Assembly (NCBI GenBank): GCA_000990355.1
Contig: LBSX01000001.1
Location: 67,392 to 110,906 of the forward strand
Source of the DNA: Candidatus Magasanikbacteria bacterium GW2011_GWC2_37_14
GTDB lineage: Bacteria > Patescibacteriota > Patescibacteriia > Magasanikbacterales > UBA922
Direction of reading: 5' to 3'
Length of the DNA: 43,515 bases
The notes beneath the pieces are model-generated. The model saw nothing but the letters and a program-made list of their open reading frames with translations, had not been told where the DNA came from and searched no databases. Numbering within the stretch: position 1 is the first letter of the stretch; the number at the start of each line of letters is the position of its first letter. The translations under genes were made by a program, and so were the position numbers. This document shows positions 1-8,771 of this stretch, piece by piece.

Positions 1-330
1 AAATATCCATGAAAGCCAAAGCCCATGTAAAGGCATTAGATTCCAAAGCAAATTAATCCGTGAAACTTCTTCACGTTGCATGGCCAAAATATAAAAAAAA
101 GTCGCTATGAAAAATAAAATCGAAGCCAAAACAATCAACCAAAAATTTAACCAACCATACCAAAAAAAATCAAAGAAAAACCAAATAGGAATTAAAACTC
201 CGTCGACCAAAAAACCCATAACCAAATATACCAAAGGATTTTTTACTTTATTGGTCAAAATATACTTATCGGCAATATTGGTCCAAGCCCACAAAAAACG
301 TGCTCCCAAGGCATAAAATATCCACGACAT
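1..330 (-). CDS. DMT/EamA-type permease, N-terminal part (cut by window edge)
   Basis: Reading the minus strand from the ATG at 330 gives 110 open codons to the window edge, so only the N-terminal part is present. The start MSWIFYALGARFLWAWTNIA is followed by at least three hydrophobic helices and a short amphipathic stretch containing MQREEVSRI. An N-terminal helix with a W-NI-DKYIL pattern followed by paired helices is typical of the first EamA half of drug/metabolite transporter (DMT) permeases, which move small metabolites across the inner membrane. The substrate cannot be told. The gene is divergent from the Nudix gene at 388. The remaining half is outside the window, so the family call is tentative. 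Confidence 0.6.
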   Translation of the reverse strand, partial: MSWIFYALGARFLWAWTNIADKYILTNKVKNPLVYLVMGFLVDGVLIPIWFFFDFFWYGWLNFWLIVLASILFFIATFFYILAMQREEVSRINLLWNLMPLHGLWLSWIF

Positions 331-387
331 AACAATTTGAATGATGAATAAGAATATGATACTATAAACAGGTTAAATTATCAAAAT

Positions 388-777
388 ATGGAGATAATTG
401 TGGCCTCTGGCCCAGTAATTATTGAAAACAACAAAGTTTTACTCGATAAAGAACAAAAAGAATATGGAATAACCCCCTGGTTTTTTCCTGGCGGCCGATT
501 AAATAGCCCAAATGAAAGTCCAGAAGATGCTTGTAAACGTGAAGTAAATGAAGAATTAGGAATTAATATTAAAATTATAAAACAGCTTAGAACTTTAGAA
601 AAAGTGATGCCTGATAACAAAAAAAGTGTTTTATATCATTTTCTTGCAGAAAGAACTGGTGAAATTAAAATTGGTGACGATGTTGTAGAATATGGCTGGT
701 TTGATATTAATAATTTACCAAATGATTGTGCTTGGAATGTTTACGAAATAATTGCTGAATATAAAAATATGGTGTAA
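388..777 (+). CDS. Nudix hydrolase
   Basis: A 129-aa single-domain Nudix protein. These enzymes hydrolyse nucleoside diphosphates linked to another group, often as house-cleaning or sanitising activity in the cytoplasm. The Nudix box lies around residues 31-56: a GG is followed by an upstream Glu, then REVNEELGI, which carries the metal-binding Glu residues. The first spacing (Gly to first Glu) is one residue longer than the canonical Gx5E. The length is normal for a stand-alone Nudix domain. The start at 388 gives a natural beta-strand start (MEIIVASGPVII). The gene precedes glyA by about 50 bp and may be co-transcribed with it. The substrate is not predictable. Confidence 0.85.
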   Translation: MEIIVASGPVIIENNKVLLDKEQKEYGITPWFFPGGRLNSPNESPEDACKREVNEELGINIKIIKQLRTLEKVMPDNKKSVLYHFLAERTGEIKIGDDVVEYGWFDINNLPNDCAWNVYEIIAEYKNMV

Positions 778-826
778 AAAATGTTAAAACGTTAGGATGT
801 TAAAAAATTATTTATAATTACTTATT

Positions 827-2074
827 ATGAACAAACAAACACTTGCTGATTTTGATCCACAAATCAAAGAAGCAATCAAACACGAACTCAATCGTCAAGA
901 ACAAGGTTTGGAAATGATCCCTAGTGAAAACTTTGTTTCATTGGCTGTTTTAGAAGCCCTTGGTTCTATTTTAACCAACAAATATTCCGAAGGCTATGTT
1001 GGAAAACGTTATTATGGCGGTTGCGAATATATTGATGTTGCCGAACAACTGGCAATTGATCGCGCTAAACAGCTTTTTGGAGCTGAACATGTAAATGTAC
1101 AACCCTTGTCTGGAGCTCCAGCGAATATTGCCGTTTATTTTGCCTTATTACAACCTGGCGACACAGTGCTTGGTATGGATTTATCACATGGCGGGCACTT
1201 AACTCATGGACATCCAGTTACTTACATGGCAAAGATTTTTAATTTTGTACGTTACAAAACCAATGAGATCGGAAAAATTGATTTGGATAATTTACGAGCC
1301 ATGGCACTTGAGCACAAACCAAAAATTATTTTGGTTGGCTATAGTGCTTATTCGCGCGAAATTGAATATGAAAAAATCAAAGCCATTGCCGACGAAGTTG
1401 GCGCGATTACCATGGCCGACATTGCCCACATTGCTGGCTTGATTGCCGCCGGTGAAATGAACAACCCAGTACCAATTTTTGATATAGTCACTACCACTAC
1501 GCACAAAACTTTGCGCGGGCCACGTGGTGGTATGATTATGTGTAAGGAAAAATTTGCCAAGGATATTGATAAAGCAGTATTTCCTGGTTTTCAAGGTGGA
1601 CCACACGAAAATAATATTGCTGCCAAAGCCATTGCTTTTAAAGAAGCACTCGAACCAAGCTTTAAAGAATATGCCAAGCAAATTAAGGCCAATGCCAAAA
1701 CTCTAGAAGCCAAATTTTTGGCCTCTGGCTACAAATTGATGTTTGGGGGCACAGATAACCACTTATTGCTTGTAGACGTTACTGGCAAGGGTTTAAGTGG
1801 CAAGCAGGCCCAAATAGCCCTAGACATTGCCGGGATAACTGTGAATAAAAACATGATTCCCGATGACCCCCGTAGCCCTATGGATCCTTCAGGGATTCGC
1901 TTTGGCACACCAGCTTTAACCACCCGCGGTATGAAAGAAACAGAAATGAATTTAATTGCTGATTGGATGGATGAAGCAATAATGAATTGGCAAAACGAAG
2001 AAAAATTAATTGAAATAAAAAACAGAGTAATTGAATTAACTAAAAAATTTCCTCTTTACCCAGAATTACAATAA
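827..2074 (+). CDS. glyA: Serine hydroxymethyltransferase
   Basis: This 415-aa PLP enzyme interconverts serine and glycine while passing a one-carbon unit to tetrahydrofolate. The length is standard for bacterial GlyA. Visible family features include the N-terminal [13 protein letters not shown] segment, the folate and substrate region with [32 protein letters not shown], and the PLP lysine at about residue 227 in [14 protein letters not shown]. The start at 827 gives [13 protein letters not shown], a normal N-terminus. The gene follows the Nudix gene; the next reading frame (31 aa) begins one base after its stop, so the two are probably on one transcript. No truncation or odd residue is seen. 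Confidence 0.97.
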   Translation: MNKQTLADFDPQIKEAIKHELNRQEQGLEMIPSENFVSLAVLEALGSILTNKYSEGYVGKRYYGGCEYIDVAEQLAIDRAKQLFGAEHVNVQPLSGAPANIAVYFALLQPGDTVLGMDLSHGGHLTHGHPVTYMAKIFNFVRYKTNEIGKIDLDNLRAMALEHKPKIILVGYSAYSREIEYEKIKAIADEVGAITMADIAHIAGLIAAGEMNNPVPIFDIVTTTTHKTLRGPRGGMIMCKEKFAKDIDKAVFPGFQGGPHENNIAAKAIAFKEALEPSFKEYAKQIKANAKTLEAKFLASGYKLMFGGTDNHLLLVDVTGKGLSGKQAQIALDIAGITVNKNMIPDDPRSPMDPSGIRFGTPALTTRGMKETEMNLIADWMDEAIMNWQNEEKLIEIKNRVIELTKKFPLYPELQ

Positions 2075-2075
2075 T

Positions 2076-2171
2076 ATGCAACACAAAACTTTTAAAAAAC
2101 TTTGGACAATTATTGCCATTATTGGAATATTAGCAATGCTTTTCTTTACGATTATGCCCGCGTTTCAATAA
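2076..2171 (+). CDS. 31-aa single-pass membrane peptide
   Basis: A short frame starting one base after the glyA stop encodes 31 residues: a basic N-terminus (MQHKTFKKLW), one hydrophobic helix (about residues 11-29) and a TIMPAFQ ending. The basic-then-hydrophobic layout predicts a single transmembrane segment with its N-terminus inside. It is too short for most ORF callers. Tight spacing to glyA and a real stop codon support translation. I recognise no named family, though similar tiny basic-hydrophobic peptides occur in CPR genomes. A repeat element of the TGTCATTGCGAG type starts right after its stop. The role is unknown. Confidence 0.5.
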   Translation: MQHKTFKKLWTIIAIIGILAMLFFTIMPAFQ

Positions 2172-2174
2172 AAT

Positions 2175-2213
2175 TGTCATTGCGAGAAGCCCTCGAGGGC
2201 GACGAAGCAATCC
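2175..2213. repeat. TGTCATTGCGAG-type interspersed repeat
   Basis: The sequence begins TTGTCATTGCGAG and ends GAAGCAATCCC, with a CCCTCGAGGG palindrome in the middle. This is a short member of the dispersed intergenic repeat family also found inside leuS at 40771-40850. It lies between the 31-aa peptide and the next membrane protein, whose start codon is 10 bases downstream. Confidence 0.75.
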
Positions 2214-2223
2214 CAAGGTTTTT

Positions 2224-2628
2224 ATGTATCTCTCTCACAAGTCACTTAATCTTACTACACACCAACATTACCAATATACGACATTGTTTCTTTTTGTCTT
2301 TGGTTTTTTCTTGTTTTTTCCCTTTTACATATTTGTTACTGAATTTGCCGTAGATACAAATTTATGGCAATGGTTTTTCTTTTTTCCTTGGATGAGCTTT
2401 TATATTTTTTGGTGTTTAAAAGAAAGGAATAAAGTTGATTTGAATGAAAAAATTGATCCTTTACACCGACCAATAATTCACTGGCTTTTGTTTGCTCTTT
2501 GTATTTTAGTTCTTACTTTACAACCAAATGATTTAAGGGAAATGCAAAGTTTAGATTTGGCTTTCATAATCTTTTCTTTTTTTATTGCTGACGGTTTTTG
2601 GGATTTTAAAACTATGAAAGTAAAATAA
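2224..2628 (+). CDS. Small multi-pass membrane protein, unknown function
   Basis: A 134-aa protein with about four hydrophobic segments (roughly residues 20-42, 48-66, 83-100 and 110-126), rich in Phe and Trp, so it is an integral membrane protein. I do not recognise a family. The ATG at 2224 follows the repeat element directly; an AAGG seven bases upstream could act as the ribosome binding site and lies at the repeat boundary. The first 17 or so residues are polar and may be extra sequence created by the insertion, so the original start may have been lost. It sits upstream of recJ in the same orientation, 27 bp apart. Confidence 0.6.
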   Translation: MYLSHKSLNLTTHQHYQYTTLFLFVFGFFLFFPFYIFVTEFAVDTNLWQWFFFFPWMSFYIFWCLKERNKVDLNEKIDPLHRPIIHWLLFALCILVLTLQPNDLREMQSLDLAFIIFSFFIADGFWDFKTMKVK

Positions 2629-2655
2629 GTATTTATACTGAATTTTTATTGAAGT

Positions 2656-4452
2656 ATGCAAAAAATTTGGAAACTACTAGACCCTGCACCAGCAACATTT
2701 TTGGAAGAACACCCGGAACTTCCCAATATTGTGGCCAATTTGTTGTATCACCGCGGAATTATTACTCAATCTCAAATCGATGAATTTTTAGATCCAGATT
2801 ATTCCCAAAACGTACATGATCCTTATTTATTTAAAGACATGGAGAAAACTGTTACGGAAATATTTTTGGCTATTAAGAACAAAGATAAAATTGTCGTGCA
2901 TGGCGATTACGATGCCGACGGCGTTTCCGCATCAGTAATTTTGGTTTCTACTTTAAAAATTTTGGGCTGTGAAAATTGTGAAGTCTTTTTACCTCATCGC
3001 GAAACCGATGGTTATGGCTTAAATGTAAATACAATAAATAAATTATCCGAAAACGGTACAAAATTAATTATTACTTGTGATTGTGGTGTAAGTAATGCAA
3101 CGGAAATCGAACTAGCTAATAGTCTGGGCATGAAAGTAATTGTTACCGACCACCATGCTGTACCAGAAATCTTGCCACCAGCGTTTAGTATTATTCACCC
3201 CAAAGTTCCAGGCGAAACTTACCCCGACAAAGGTTTGGCAGGTGGAGGTGTGGCTTTTAAGGTAATGCAAGGATTATTAAAAAAATATCACGAAAATTAT
3301 GTAGTTGAAAGTGGGCCAACTTTAGGCTGGGAGAAATGGTTACTTGATATGGTAGCCATTGCTAGTGTGGCTGACATGGTACCGCTCTTAGGTGAATCGC
3401 GCACCCTTACCAAATATGGCTTAATTGTTTTAAATAAAACCAAACGTATTGGCTTACAAAAATTATTATTGGAAGCTAGACTTATTGAAGAAGACGGCAC
3501 AACCAAATACGATCTCTCAGCCGACACAATTGGCTTTCAAATTGCTCCACGGATCAATGCTGCTGGCAGAATGAACCACGCCAATGTAGCCTACAATTTA
3601 ATGATGACCGAAAACCCCGAAGAAGCAACCGAGTTAGCTCATGATTTAGATAAAAATAATCAAGACCGCCAAAAAGTTACCGAGGATTTGGTAAAAGAAG
3701 CTGTGCGACAAGCCGAAATACAAAAAGATCAACCAATTTTATTTATTTTAGGAGCTGGCTGGTCCACAGGAATTGTGGGTTTAATTGCCAGTAAAATAAA
3801 AGAACGCTACTACAAACCAACAATCGTTATGGCCGAAAATGCGAAGCCATGTACCGAGCAAAGCTCTGGTACTGTGGAAGAAATCACTGGTTCGGGGCGT
3901 AGTATCCCTGGCTTTGATTTAATTGGGGCTATTCAAAAAATACCGGAATTTTTTTATAAATTTGGTGGTCACCCTATGGCCTGTGGCTTTACTTTAAAAA
4001 ATAAAGAAGAATTGGAAAATTTTAAAACTGCTTTAATAAATATTTTTAATGACACAACTGCAAGACTAGATTTAAAACCTTCATTGGCAATTGACGCGGA
4101 AATTGATTTGGACCAGGTAACCTGGGAATTATATGATGTACTAGATAAATTTAAACCTTTTGGCCAAGCCAATGAAAAACCAAAATACATTGCAAAAGAA
4201 TTAACCGTTGCTGGCTTGGAACCTGTTGGTAAAACCGCCAAACATTTGCGAATTATGGTAAAACACAATTCACACAAAATTCGCAAAACTATTGGTTGGA
4301 ATTTGTGTACGGAAAATAATGATCAAGGAATTGACTGGGGTAAAGAATTGAAAGTTGGTGATAAAATTGATTTAGTCTTTGAAATTGAGGTGAATCAGTG
4401 GAATGGTAATCGAGAATTACAATTAACTATTGTTGATCTAAAAAAATTATGA
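2656..4452 (+). CDS. recJ: Single-stranded-DNA-specific exonuclease RecJ
   Basis: This 598-aa protein is a 5'-3' ssDNA exonuclease of the DHH superfamily, used in recombination and mismatch or base-excision repair. The DHH catalytic motifs are intact: GDYDADG at residues 83-89, CDCG near 141, and TDHH at 164-167. The DHHA1 motif GGHPMACGF falls near residue 436. The C-terminal OB-like part (about 470-598) ends with a beta-rich segment. Length is normal for RecJ. The stop is TGA and overlaps the ATG of the next gene by four bases (ATGA), showing translational coupling and showing that UGA is read as stop in this organism. Confidence 0.95.
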   Translation: MQKIWKLLDPAPATFLEEHPELPNIVANLLYHRGIITQSQIDEFLDPDYSQNVHDPYLFKDMEKTVTEIFLAIKNKDKIVVHGDYDADGVSASVILVSTLKILGCENCEVFLPHRETDGYGLNVNTINKLSENGTKLIITCDCGVSNATEIELANSLGMKVIVTDHHAVPEILPPAFSIIHPKVPGETYPDKGLAGGGVAFKVMQGLLKKYHENYVVESGPTLGWEKWLLDMVAIASVADMVPLLGESRTLTKYGLIVLNKTKRIGLQKLLLEARLIEEDGTTKYDLSADTIGFQIAPRINAAGRMNHANVAYNLMMTENPEEATELAHDLDKNNQDRQKVTEDLVKEAVRQAEIQKDQPILFILGAGWSTGIVGLIASKIKERYYKPTIVMAENAKPCTEQSSGTVEEITGSGRSIPGFDLIGAIQKIPEFFYKFGGHPMACGFTLKNKEELENFKTALINIFNDTTARLDLKPSLAIDAEIDLDQVTWELYDVLDKFKPFGQANEKPKYIAKELTVAGLEPVGKTAKHLRIMVKHNSHKIRKTIGWNLCTENNDQGIDWGKELKVGDKIDLVFEIEVNQWNGNRELQLTIVDLKKL

Positions 4453-4847
4453 AATTAATTACTTTTACCGACGGTGGTTCACGAGGCAATCCCGGGCCCG
4501 CGGCCACTGGCATTGTAATAAAAGATGAGAATGGAAAAACTGTTTGTGCTTATGGAGAATTTTTGGGCACACAAACCAACAACTATGCCGAATACAAAGC
4601 CATTATTTCGGCACTAAAAAAAGTTAAAAGTTTGGGTGCTACCGAAGTGTCTTGTTTTGCCGATAGCAAACTAGTTGTTGAGCAATTAAACCAAAATTGG
4701 AAAGTACGTGAGCCTAGTATACAAAAACTTTTTGTAGAAGCTTACAATATTTCGCAACAATTCAAAAAAATTACTTATAAGCATGTCCTGCGCGAAAAGA
4801 ATAAAGAAGCCGACGCCGAAGTAAATAATATTTTAGATAACAATTAA
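4449..4847 (+). CDS. rnhA: Ribonuclease HI family protein
   Basis: A 132-aa RNase H fold protein that should cut the RNA strand of RNA-DNA hybrids. The start FTDGGSRGNPGPAATG is the classical first strand with catalytic D8. E48 (YAEYKAI), D72 (ADSKLVV) and D122 (KEADAEVN) complete the DEDD metal-binding set. It lacks the basic protrusion of E. coli RNase HI, as in the shorter Bacillus YpdQ/archaeal type. It overlaps recJ by four bases, so the two repair nucleases are likely made together. The symbol rnhA is used in the broad sense. Confidence 0.9.
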   Translation: MKLITFTDGGSRGNPGPAATGIVIKDENGKTVCAYGEFLGTQTNNYAEYKAIISALKKVKSLGATEVSCFADSKLVVEQLNQNWKVREPSIQKLFVEAYNISQQFKKITYKHVLREKNKEADAEVNNILDNN

Positions 4848-4871
4848 TATTTATAATGAACTTGTTGAATT

Positions 4872-5372
4872 ATGAATTTTATAGAATTATTTAGCAGTAT
4901 TAATTCTTCTTGGGTAACTTTTTTTATTGCCATGTTACCCATTGCCGAATTAAGAGTAGCTATACCAGTAGCAATTGAAATTTACAAATTAAATCCTTGG
5001 TGGGTGTTTTTTGTTTCTATTATTGGCAACATGGTGCCAGTAACGATTATTTTGTTGTTAGTGCCAAAAATTCACAATTGGCTTTTAAAGCAAAAAGTTA
5101 TTGGCAAAATGTTTGATTATTTTTTAACCAGAGCAGAAAATAAATTTAAAAATGATTTTAATAAATGGGGCTTAGTTGGTTTGGCAATTTTTGTAGGCAT
5201 TCCCCTACCTATGACTGGTGTCTGGACTGGAGCTTTGGCAGCTTTTGTTTTTAATATTCCTTTTAAAAAATCTTGGCCAACAATTTTTGCTGGGGTAATT
5301 ATTGCCGGAATTGCTGTACTCTTAATCACTTTATTTGCTGGCGCCTCGCTAAGATGGTTGTTTGGAATTTAA
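4872..5372 (+). CDS. Sm_multidrug_ex family small membrane protein
   Basis: A 166-aa hydrophobic protein with four or five helices. The N-terminal half carries AMLPIAELRVAIPVAIE and the second half GIPLPMTGVWTGALAAFVF, the two motif blocks of the family called putative small multidrug export protein (Pfam Sm_multidrug_ex). The LP.AE.R and P.P.TG.W.G motifs resemble half-site repeats of DedA-like re-entrant loops. Transport of drugs is not demonstrated for the family; the name is historical. The gene lies 24 bp after the RNase H gene and only four bases before the next one, so it belongs to the same run. Confidence 0.8.
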   Translation: MNFIELFSSINSSWVTFFIAMLPIAELRVAIPVAIEIYKLNPWWVFFVSIIGNMVPVTIILLLVPKIHNWLLKQKVIGKMFDYFLTRAENKFKNDFNKWGLVGLAIFVGIPLPMTGVWTGALAAFVFNIPFKKSWPTIFAGVIIAGIAVLLITLFAGASLRWLFGI

Positions 5373-5376
5373 TAAT

Positions 5377-5796
5377 ATGAAAATTGCCCTTTGCCACAGC
5401 ATGCAATTTGCTGAAAAAGCTAGAGAAGTTGAAAAATGGTTTAAAGATAACGGTCACCAAGCTCAAGGTTCAATTTTTATTGATGGTTTTTTAGGTTTAA
5501 ATAATGAAGAAAAAGAAACACTAAAACTTAAACAAAAATATGAGCACGATGCTATTCGTGAACATTGGAGAGTTATTCAAGAGTCAGAGGTAGTCTTAAT
5601 TTTAAATTACGATAAAAACAATATTCCCAATTATATTGGGGGAAATTCTTTTTTGGAAATGGGTTTTGCTTACATACTCAACAAACCAATATATTTGCTC
5701 AATCCTATTCCAGCAATGCCTTTTTATGAAACAGAAATAATTGCTATGAAACCAGTAATATTAGATGGTGACTTAACAAAAATAATCCCGTTTTAA
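5377..5796 (+). CDS. Small Rossmann-like protein, nucleoside 2-deoxyribosyltransferase-like
   Basis: A 139-aa protein beginning MKIALCHSMQFAEKAREVEKW. I use the ATG at 5377, which follows the upstream stop by four bases; an in-frame TTG at 5362 would overlap that gene. The pattern is a beta-strand with a CHSM motif, a helix, then a strand with VVLILNYD and a helix beginning GGNSFLEMGFAYILNKPIYLLNPIP. That arrangement (a strand ending in a polar D/N, then an E-M-G-A helix and a K-P-I strand) is typical of nucleoside 2-deoxyribosyltransferase-like and DUF4406-type proteins. I cannot say whether it has deoxyribosyltransferase activity. It ends the plus-strand run and converges with the gene at 5821. 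Confidence 0.6.
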   Translation: MKIALCHSMQFAEKAREVEKWFKDNGHQAQGSIFIDGFLGLNNEEKETLKLKQKYEHDAIREHWRVIQESEVVLILNYDKNNIPNYIGGNSFLEMGFAYILNKPIYLLNPIPAMPFYETEIIAMKPVILDGDLTKIIPF

Positions 5797-5820
5797 ACGT
5801 GATTATTTTATTTTTATTTT

Positions 5821-6993
5821 TTATTCTTTAAAAAGTGATTCAATTTTTTGAGATGCTGAGCTTTCTATTCTTTCACCTGGTTTTGTCCATTTTACAACAC
5901 CAAAAGAACCAGTACTAAGATCTTTTTTGGGGTCATTAGGTCTATGTTGGGTATTCCAATCTACATACTCAAAAATAAAATGTGCATCAATTTTATGTTT
6001 TCTGTATAACCCAATCAATCTCTCCAGATAATCTGCTTGTGCTTCTTCATCTCTAACTACAGGCAAAAGCCCAAGCATATTACCTATTTCACCTTTCTCC
6101 CAATCAATCACTGAGTGGGCAGCACCCCCAAACCTATCTGCCCCCTTATATGGGGCAGTACCATATTCAGTAATAGCCACTGGTTTACCGTGTTGTTTAT
6201 AATCTTCCAATTTTTGTTCATATTCATCTTTATTAGAAATATCTTCATAAAGATTAACCCCAACAATATCAAAAGAATTCCAATCAACATTTTCATCCGG
6301 CAAAGATGCATAAGTAATTTTTCCTTTAAATTCTTTTTTTGCTGCCAAAGCTAAATTTCTCGTAAATTCTCTAACTCGCTCTTGAAATTTTTGTACGTCC
6401 GGTGAAGAAGTCTTCATTTTTAAAAAATTTAAATAACCTTTTGCCATTTCTAGCGCCTTAAATTTTTTAAAACGACTAATTCTATCAGCATAACCTTTTT
6501 CTTCAAAAATAGCTGTTGAATCAAGCATAAGTTCGTTTCCCACAACAAAAACAATTTTATCTCCATATTTTTGACGTAATTTTTCTGCTTCCTGGGCCAT
6601 ATTGACAACTAAATTTAGAGTTTCTTCTTTGTTACCATTTATTAAACGTGGAGAAAACCAAACTTTAAGATCTTTTTGTAAAGCAATTTCGGCTGCTTTA
6701 ATTAAATTAGCTGAGTTGTCACCATACACACGCACTGAAGTACAACCCATTTCTTTAATAGATTCTAAATCTTTTTCAGTTTCGCTGTTTATCGCCTCAT
6801 AATCAACCTTATGTTCGGGATGAAATTTCATGCCAGTGGAATAATTTATACCTTTTTCTTGTTCTTGTTCCTTTTCACAACTGTCGGAAACAACACCAGT
6901 AAAAGCTAAACTCGCAGTAGCACCGACTGCCAATTTTAAAAATTTTCTACGACTAATTTTTTCCCCTCCTCCGGATGATTCTGATGAATACAT
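5821..6993 (-). CDS. Tat-exported TIM-barrel glycoside hydrolase-like protein
   Basis: A 390-aa protein with a twin-arginine signal (SRRKFLK at residues 14-20 followed by a hydrophobic stretch to about residue 36), so it is probably exported folded. A Cys follows at 39 but not in a clear lipobox. The mature part looks like a (beta/alpha)8 barrel: SVRVYG near 86-91, VVGNEL with E154 and PVAITEYG with E276. An Asn-Glu at strand 4 and a Glu at strand 7 are the acid/base and nucleophile arrangement of clan GH-A glycosidases, so retaining glycosidase activity is inferred. The substrate is unknown. It lies 18 bp after the membrane protein at 7012-7521. Confidence 0.75.
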   Translation of the reverse strand: MYSSESSGGGEKISRRKFLKLAVGATASLAFTGVVSDSCEKEQEQEKGINYSTGMKFHPEHKVDYEAINSETEKDLESIKEMGCTSVRVYGDNSANLIKAAEIALQKDLKVWFSPRLINGNKEETLNLVVNMAQEAEKLRQKYGDKIVFVVGNELMLDSTAIFEEKGYADRISRFKKFKALEMAKGYLNFLKMKTSSPDVQKFQERVREFTRNLALAAKKEFKGKITYASLPDENVDWNSFDIVGVNLYEDISNKDEYEQKLEDYKQHGKPVAITEYGTAPYKGADRFGGAAHSVIDWEKGEIGNMLGLLPVVRDEEAQADYLERLIGLYRKHKIDAHFIFEYVDWNTQHRPNDPKKDLSTGSFGVVKWTKPGERIESSASQKIESLFKE

Positions 6994-7011
6994 AAATATA
7001 ATCTTACAAAA

Positions 7012-7521
7012 TTATTCAATCCATCCACGTCTAGTTTTAAACCGATAAGCAAAAGCCAAAATAATTGGTACAAAAAACCAACATATCAAAGCTGTAAAAG
7101 TTCCAAAAACTGCTCGGGTAAGTAATCCAAGTTGAGACAAATATGTGCCTGGTAAAAAATATAAAACAGTAGTAAAAATTAAACCAACAACGCCTATTCT
7201 ATACACCAAAGACAAAACAAAACTAGTTGGGGCAACACGACTAGAAAAATCATTTAAATTGCTAAAATGAAACACAAAACCAAGTAAAATATATAATCCC
7301 AAAAACGCCACTGCTCTTACCCAATAATAAGTAGCGAGCCAAGTAGCAACTTGAGGAATAAATAAAGGCAAAATAATTACTAAAGCAAAACTAATATAGA
7401 GTGCCACAAAATTGATAAACAATTTTGTTTTTTTTACAAACAATAAATGTAAAAATATCACCACCACAAATAAAAATAAAACAAATATACTAAAACTGGG
7501 AAAAAGAGAGATGAAGGACAT
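7012..7521 (-). CDS. Multi-pass membrane protein, unknown function
   Basis: A 169-aa protein with about five hydrophobic helices: residues 8-28, 36-56, 65-83, 98-120 and 132-158. It begins MSFISLFPSFSIF and ends with a short basic tail (YRFKTRRGWIE), so the C-terminus is likely cytoplasmic. The layout vaguely recalls CvpA-like proteins, but I see no diagnostic motif. It precedes the Tat-exported glycosidase-like gene by 18 bp on the same strand, so the two are probably one transcript. An AT-rich inverted repeat region (7523-7650) separates it from dnaJ. Confidence 0.6.
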   Translation of the reverse strand: MSFISLFPSFSIFVLFLFVVVIFLHLLFVKKTKLFINFVALYISFALVIILPLFIPQVATWLATYYWVRAVAFLGLYILLGFVFHFSNLNDFSSRVAPTSFVLSLVYRIGVVGLIFTTVLYFLPGTYLSQLGLLTRAVFGTFTALICWFFVPIILAFAYRFKTRRGWIE

Positions 7522-7522
7522 A

Positions 7523-7650
7523 TTTAAAATTTACAATTATCAATTTACAATTTTCATTAAATTTACAATCAAACAATTTTCAAACTTTATTGACAAATGA
7601 AAATTGATAATTCATTGTAAATTGAAAATTAGAAAATTGAAAATTAAATT
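7523..7650. repeat. AT-rich inverted repeat (ATTTACAATT/AATTGTAAAT family), copy 1
   Basis: This intergenic stretch is built from variants of TTTACAATTATCAATTT and their reverse complements (for example TTGATAATTCATTGTAAATT), so it can fold into a long imperfect hairpin. A close relative lies on the other side of dnaJ at 8772-8887. Confidence 0.65.
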
Positions 7651-7668
7651 AGATTTTATTATACCACT

Positions 7669-8769
7669 TTATAACTCTTTTTTTAATTCCTCAATCAATT
7701 TCTTCGCACCCCGACTCACTTTCTTTGGCACATCGACAACTACGGTTACAAAGTGATCACCCCGACCACGGCCGTGTAAAAGTGGCACACCAAGTTCTTT
7801 TAAACGAATTTGTTGACCCGATTGTGTACCTTCGGGAATAACTAATTTTTTTAAACCATCCAAAGTTTCGATTTCAATTTTATCACCCAATACAGCTTGG
7901 GGATAACTAATATTAATTTCTGTAAAAATATTTTCACCTTCACGTTTTAAATTTTTATCGTCTTTTACATGTACTCGTACATACAAATCTCCACTTTCGC
8001 CATGCACACCAGCACTTTCACCTTTTCCGGTTAAACGAATTGCTTCGCCGTTATCAATACCTGCAGGAATTTTTACATTATATTTTGATTCACTTTTTAC
8101 AGTGCCTCGCCCACTACAATGTTTACAATGTTTTTCTGCTTTTTGTCCACGACCATTACAAGTTGGACAAGTACTTACAGTTTGCATTGCTCCCAAAATT
8201 GTTTGTTGTACTCTACGTACTTGGCCTTGTCCCTTACAATCCGAGCAAGTGGTCATTTTACTGCCAGGTTCTACACCACTACCACTACAAACTTCACAAG
8301 CATTATTTTTATTAAGTCTAATTTCTTTTTCTACACCAAAAATAGCTTCTTTAAATTCTAATTGTAAATCTACTTGTATATCATTGCCACGCGACTGACG
8401 AGATCGTGAACGTGAACCACCACCGAAGATGTCTCCGAAAATGTCACCCATATCAAAACCACCAAAATCGAAATTACTATTTTGATAGCCACCGCCGCCA
8501 CCACGGGCCGCACGCATAAAATCTTCCCAGCCAGCTCCACCACCAAAACCACCTTGTTGCGCAAAATCAGAACCAAATTGATCATATTTGGCCCGTTTTT
8601 CGGCATTACCTACCACTTGAAAAGCTTCATTTACTTCTTTAAATTTAGCTTCATCACCACCTTCTTTATCAGGGTGGTATTGATGAGCCATTTTTCTAAA
8701 AGCCTTTTTAATTTCTTCTGCCGAAGCACTCTTGTCTACCCCCAATATTTTGTAATAATCTTTGGACAT
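7669..8769 (-). CDS. dnaJ: Chaperone DnaJ (Hsp40)
   Basis: A 366-aa type I DnaJ, co-chaperone that delivers substrates to DnaK and stimulates its ATPase. I choose the ATG at 8769 (MSKDYYKILGV); an in-frame ATG at 8793 adds eight non-conserved residues encoded by the upstream repeat. The J domain has HPD at 32-34. A Gly/Phe-rich linker spans about 70-125. Four zinc repeats follow: C158-C161, C175-C178, C201-C204 and C215-C218. The C-terminal substrate domains are complete (VPLLHGRGRGDHFV). It is the last gene of the hrcA-grpE-dnaK-dnaJ order, but separated from dnaK by a 118-bp AT-rich repeat, so relative expression may differ. Confidence 0.96.
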   Translation of the reverse strand: MSKDYYKILGVDKSASAEEIKKAFRKMAHQYHPDKEGGDEAKFKEVNEAFQVVGNAEKRAKYDQFGSDFAQQGGFGGGAGWEDFMRAARGGGGGYQNSNFDFGGFDMGDIFGDIFGGGSRSRSRQSRGNDIQVDLQLEFKEAIFGVEKEIRLNKNNACEVCSGSGVEPGSKMTTCSDCKGQGQVRRVQQTILGAMQTVSTCPTCNGRGQKAEKHCKHCSGRGTVKSESKYNVKIPAGIDNGEAIRLTGKGESAGVHGESGDLYVRVHVKDDKNLKREGENIFTEINISYPQAVLGDKIEIETLDGLKKLVIPEGTQSGQQIRLKELGVPLLHGRGRGDHFVTVVVDVPKKVSRGAKKLIEELKKEL

Positions 8770-8771
8770 AA

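Noticed and set aside
107-316. A 69-codon plus-strand frame at the window start
   Set aside because: It is a shadow of the minus-strand permease fragment, with low-complexity Lys/Asn/Gln composition.
2656-4452. Possible alternative genetic code (UGA = Gly) as in some CPR lineages
   Set aside because: recJ and rarA both end at TGA in the expected place, and no conserved gene reads through TGA.
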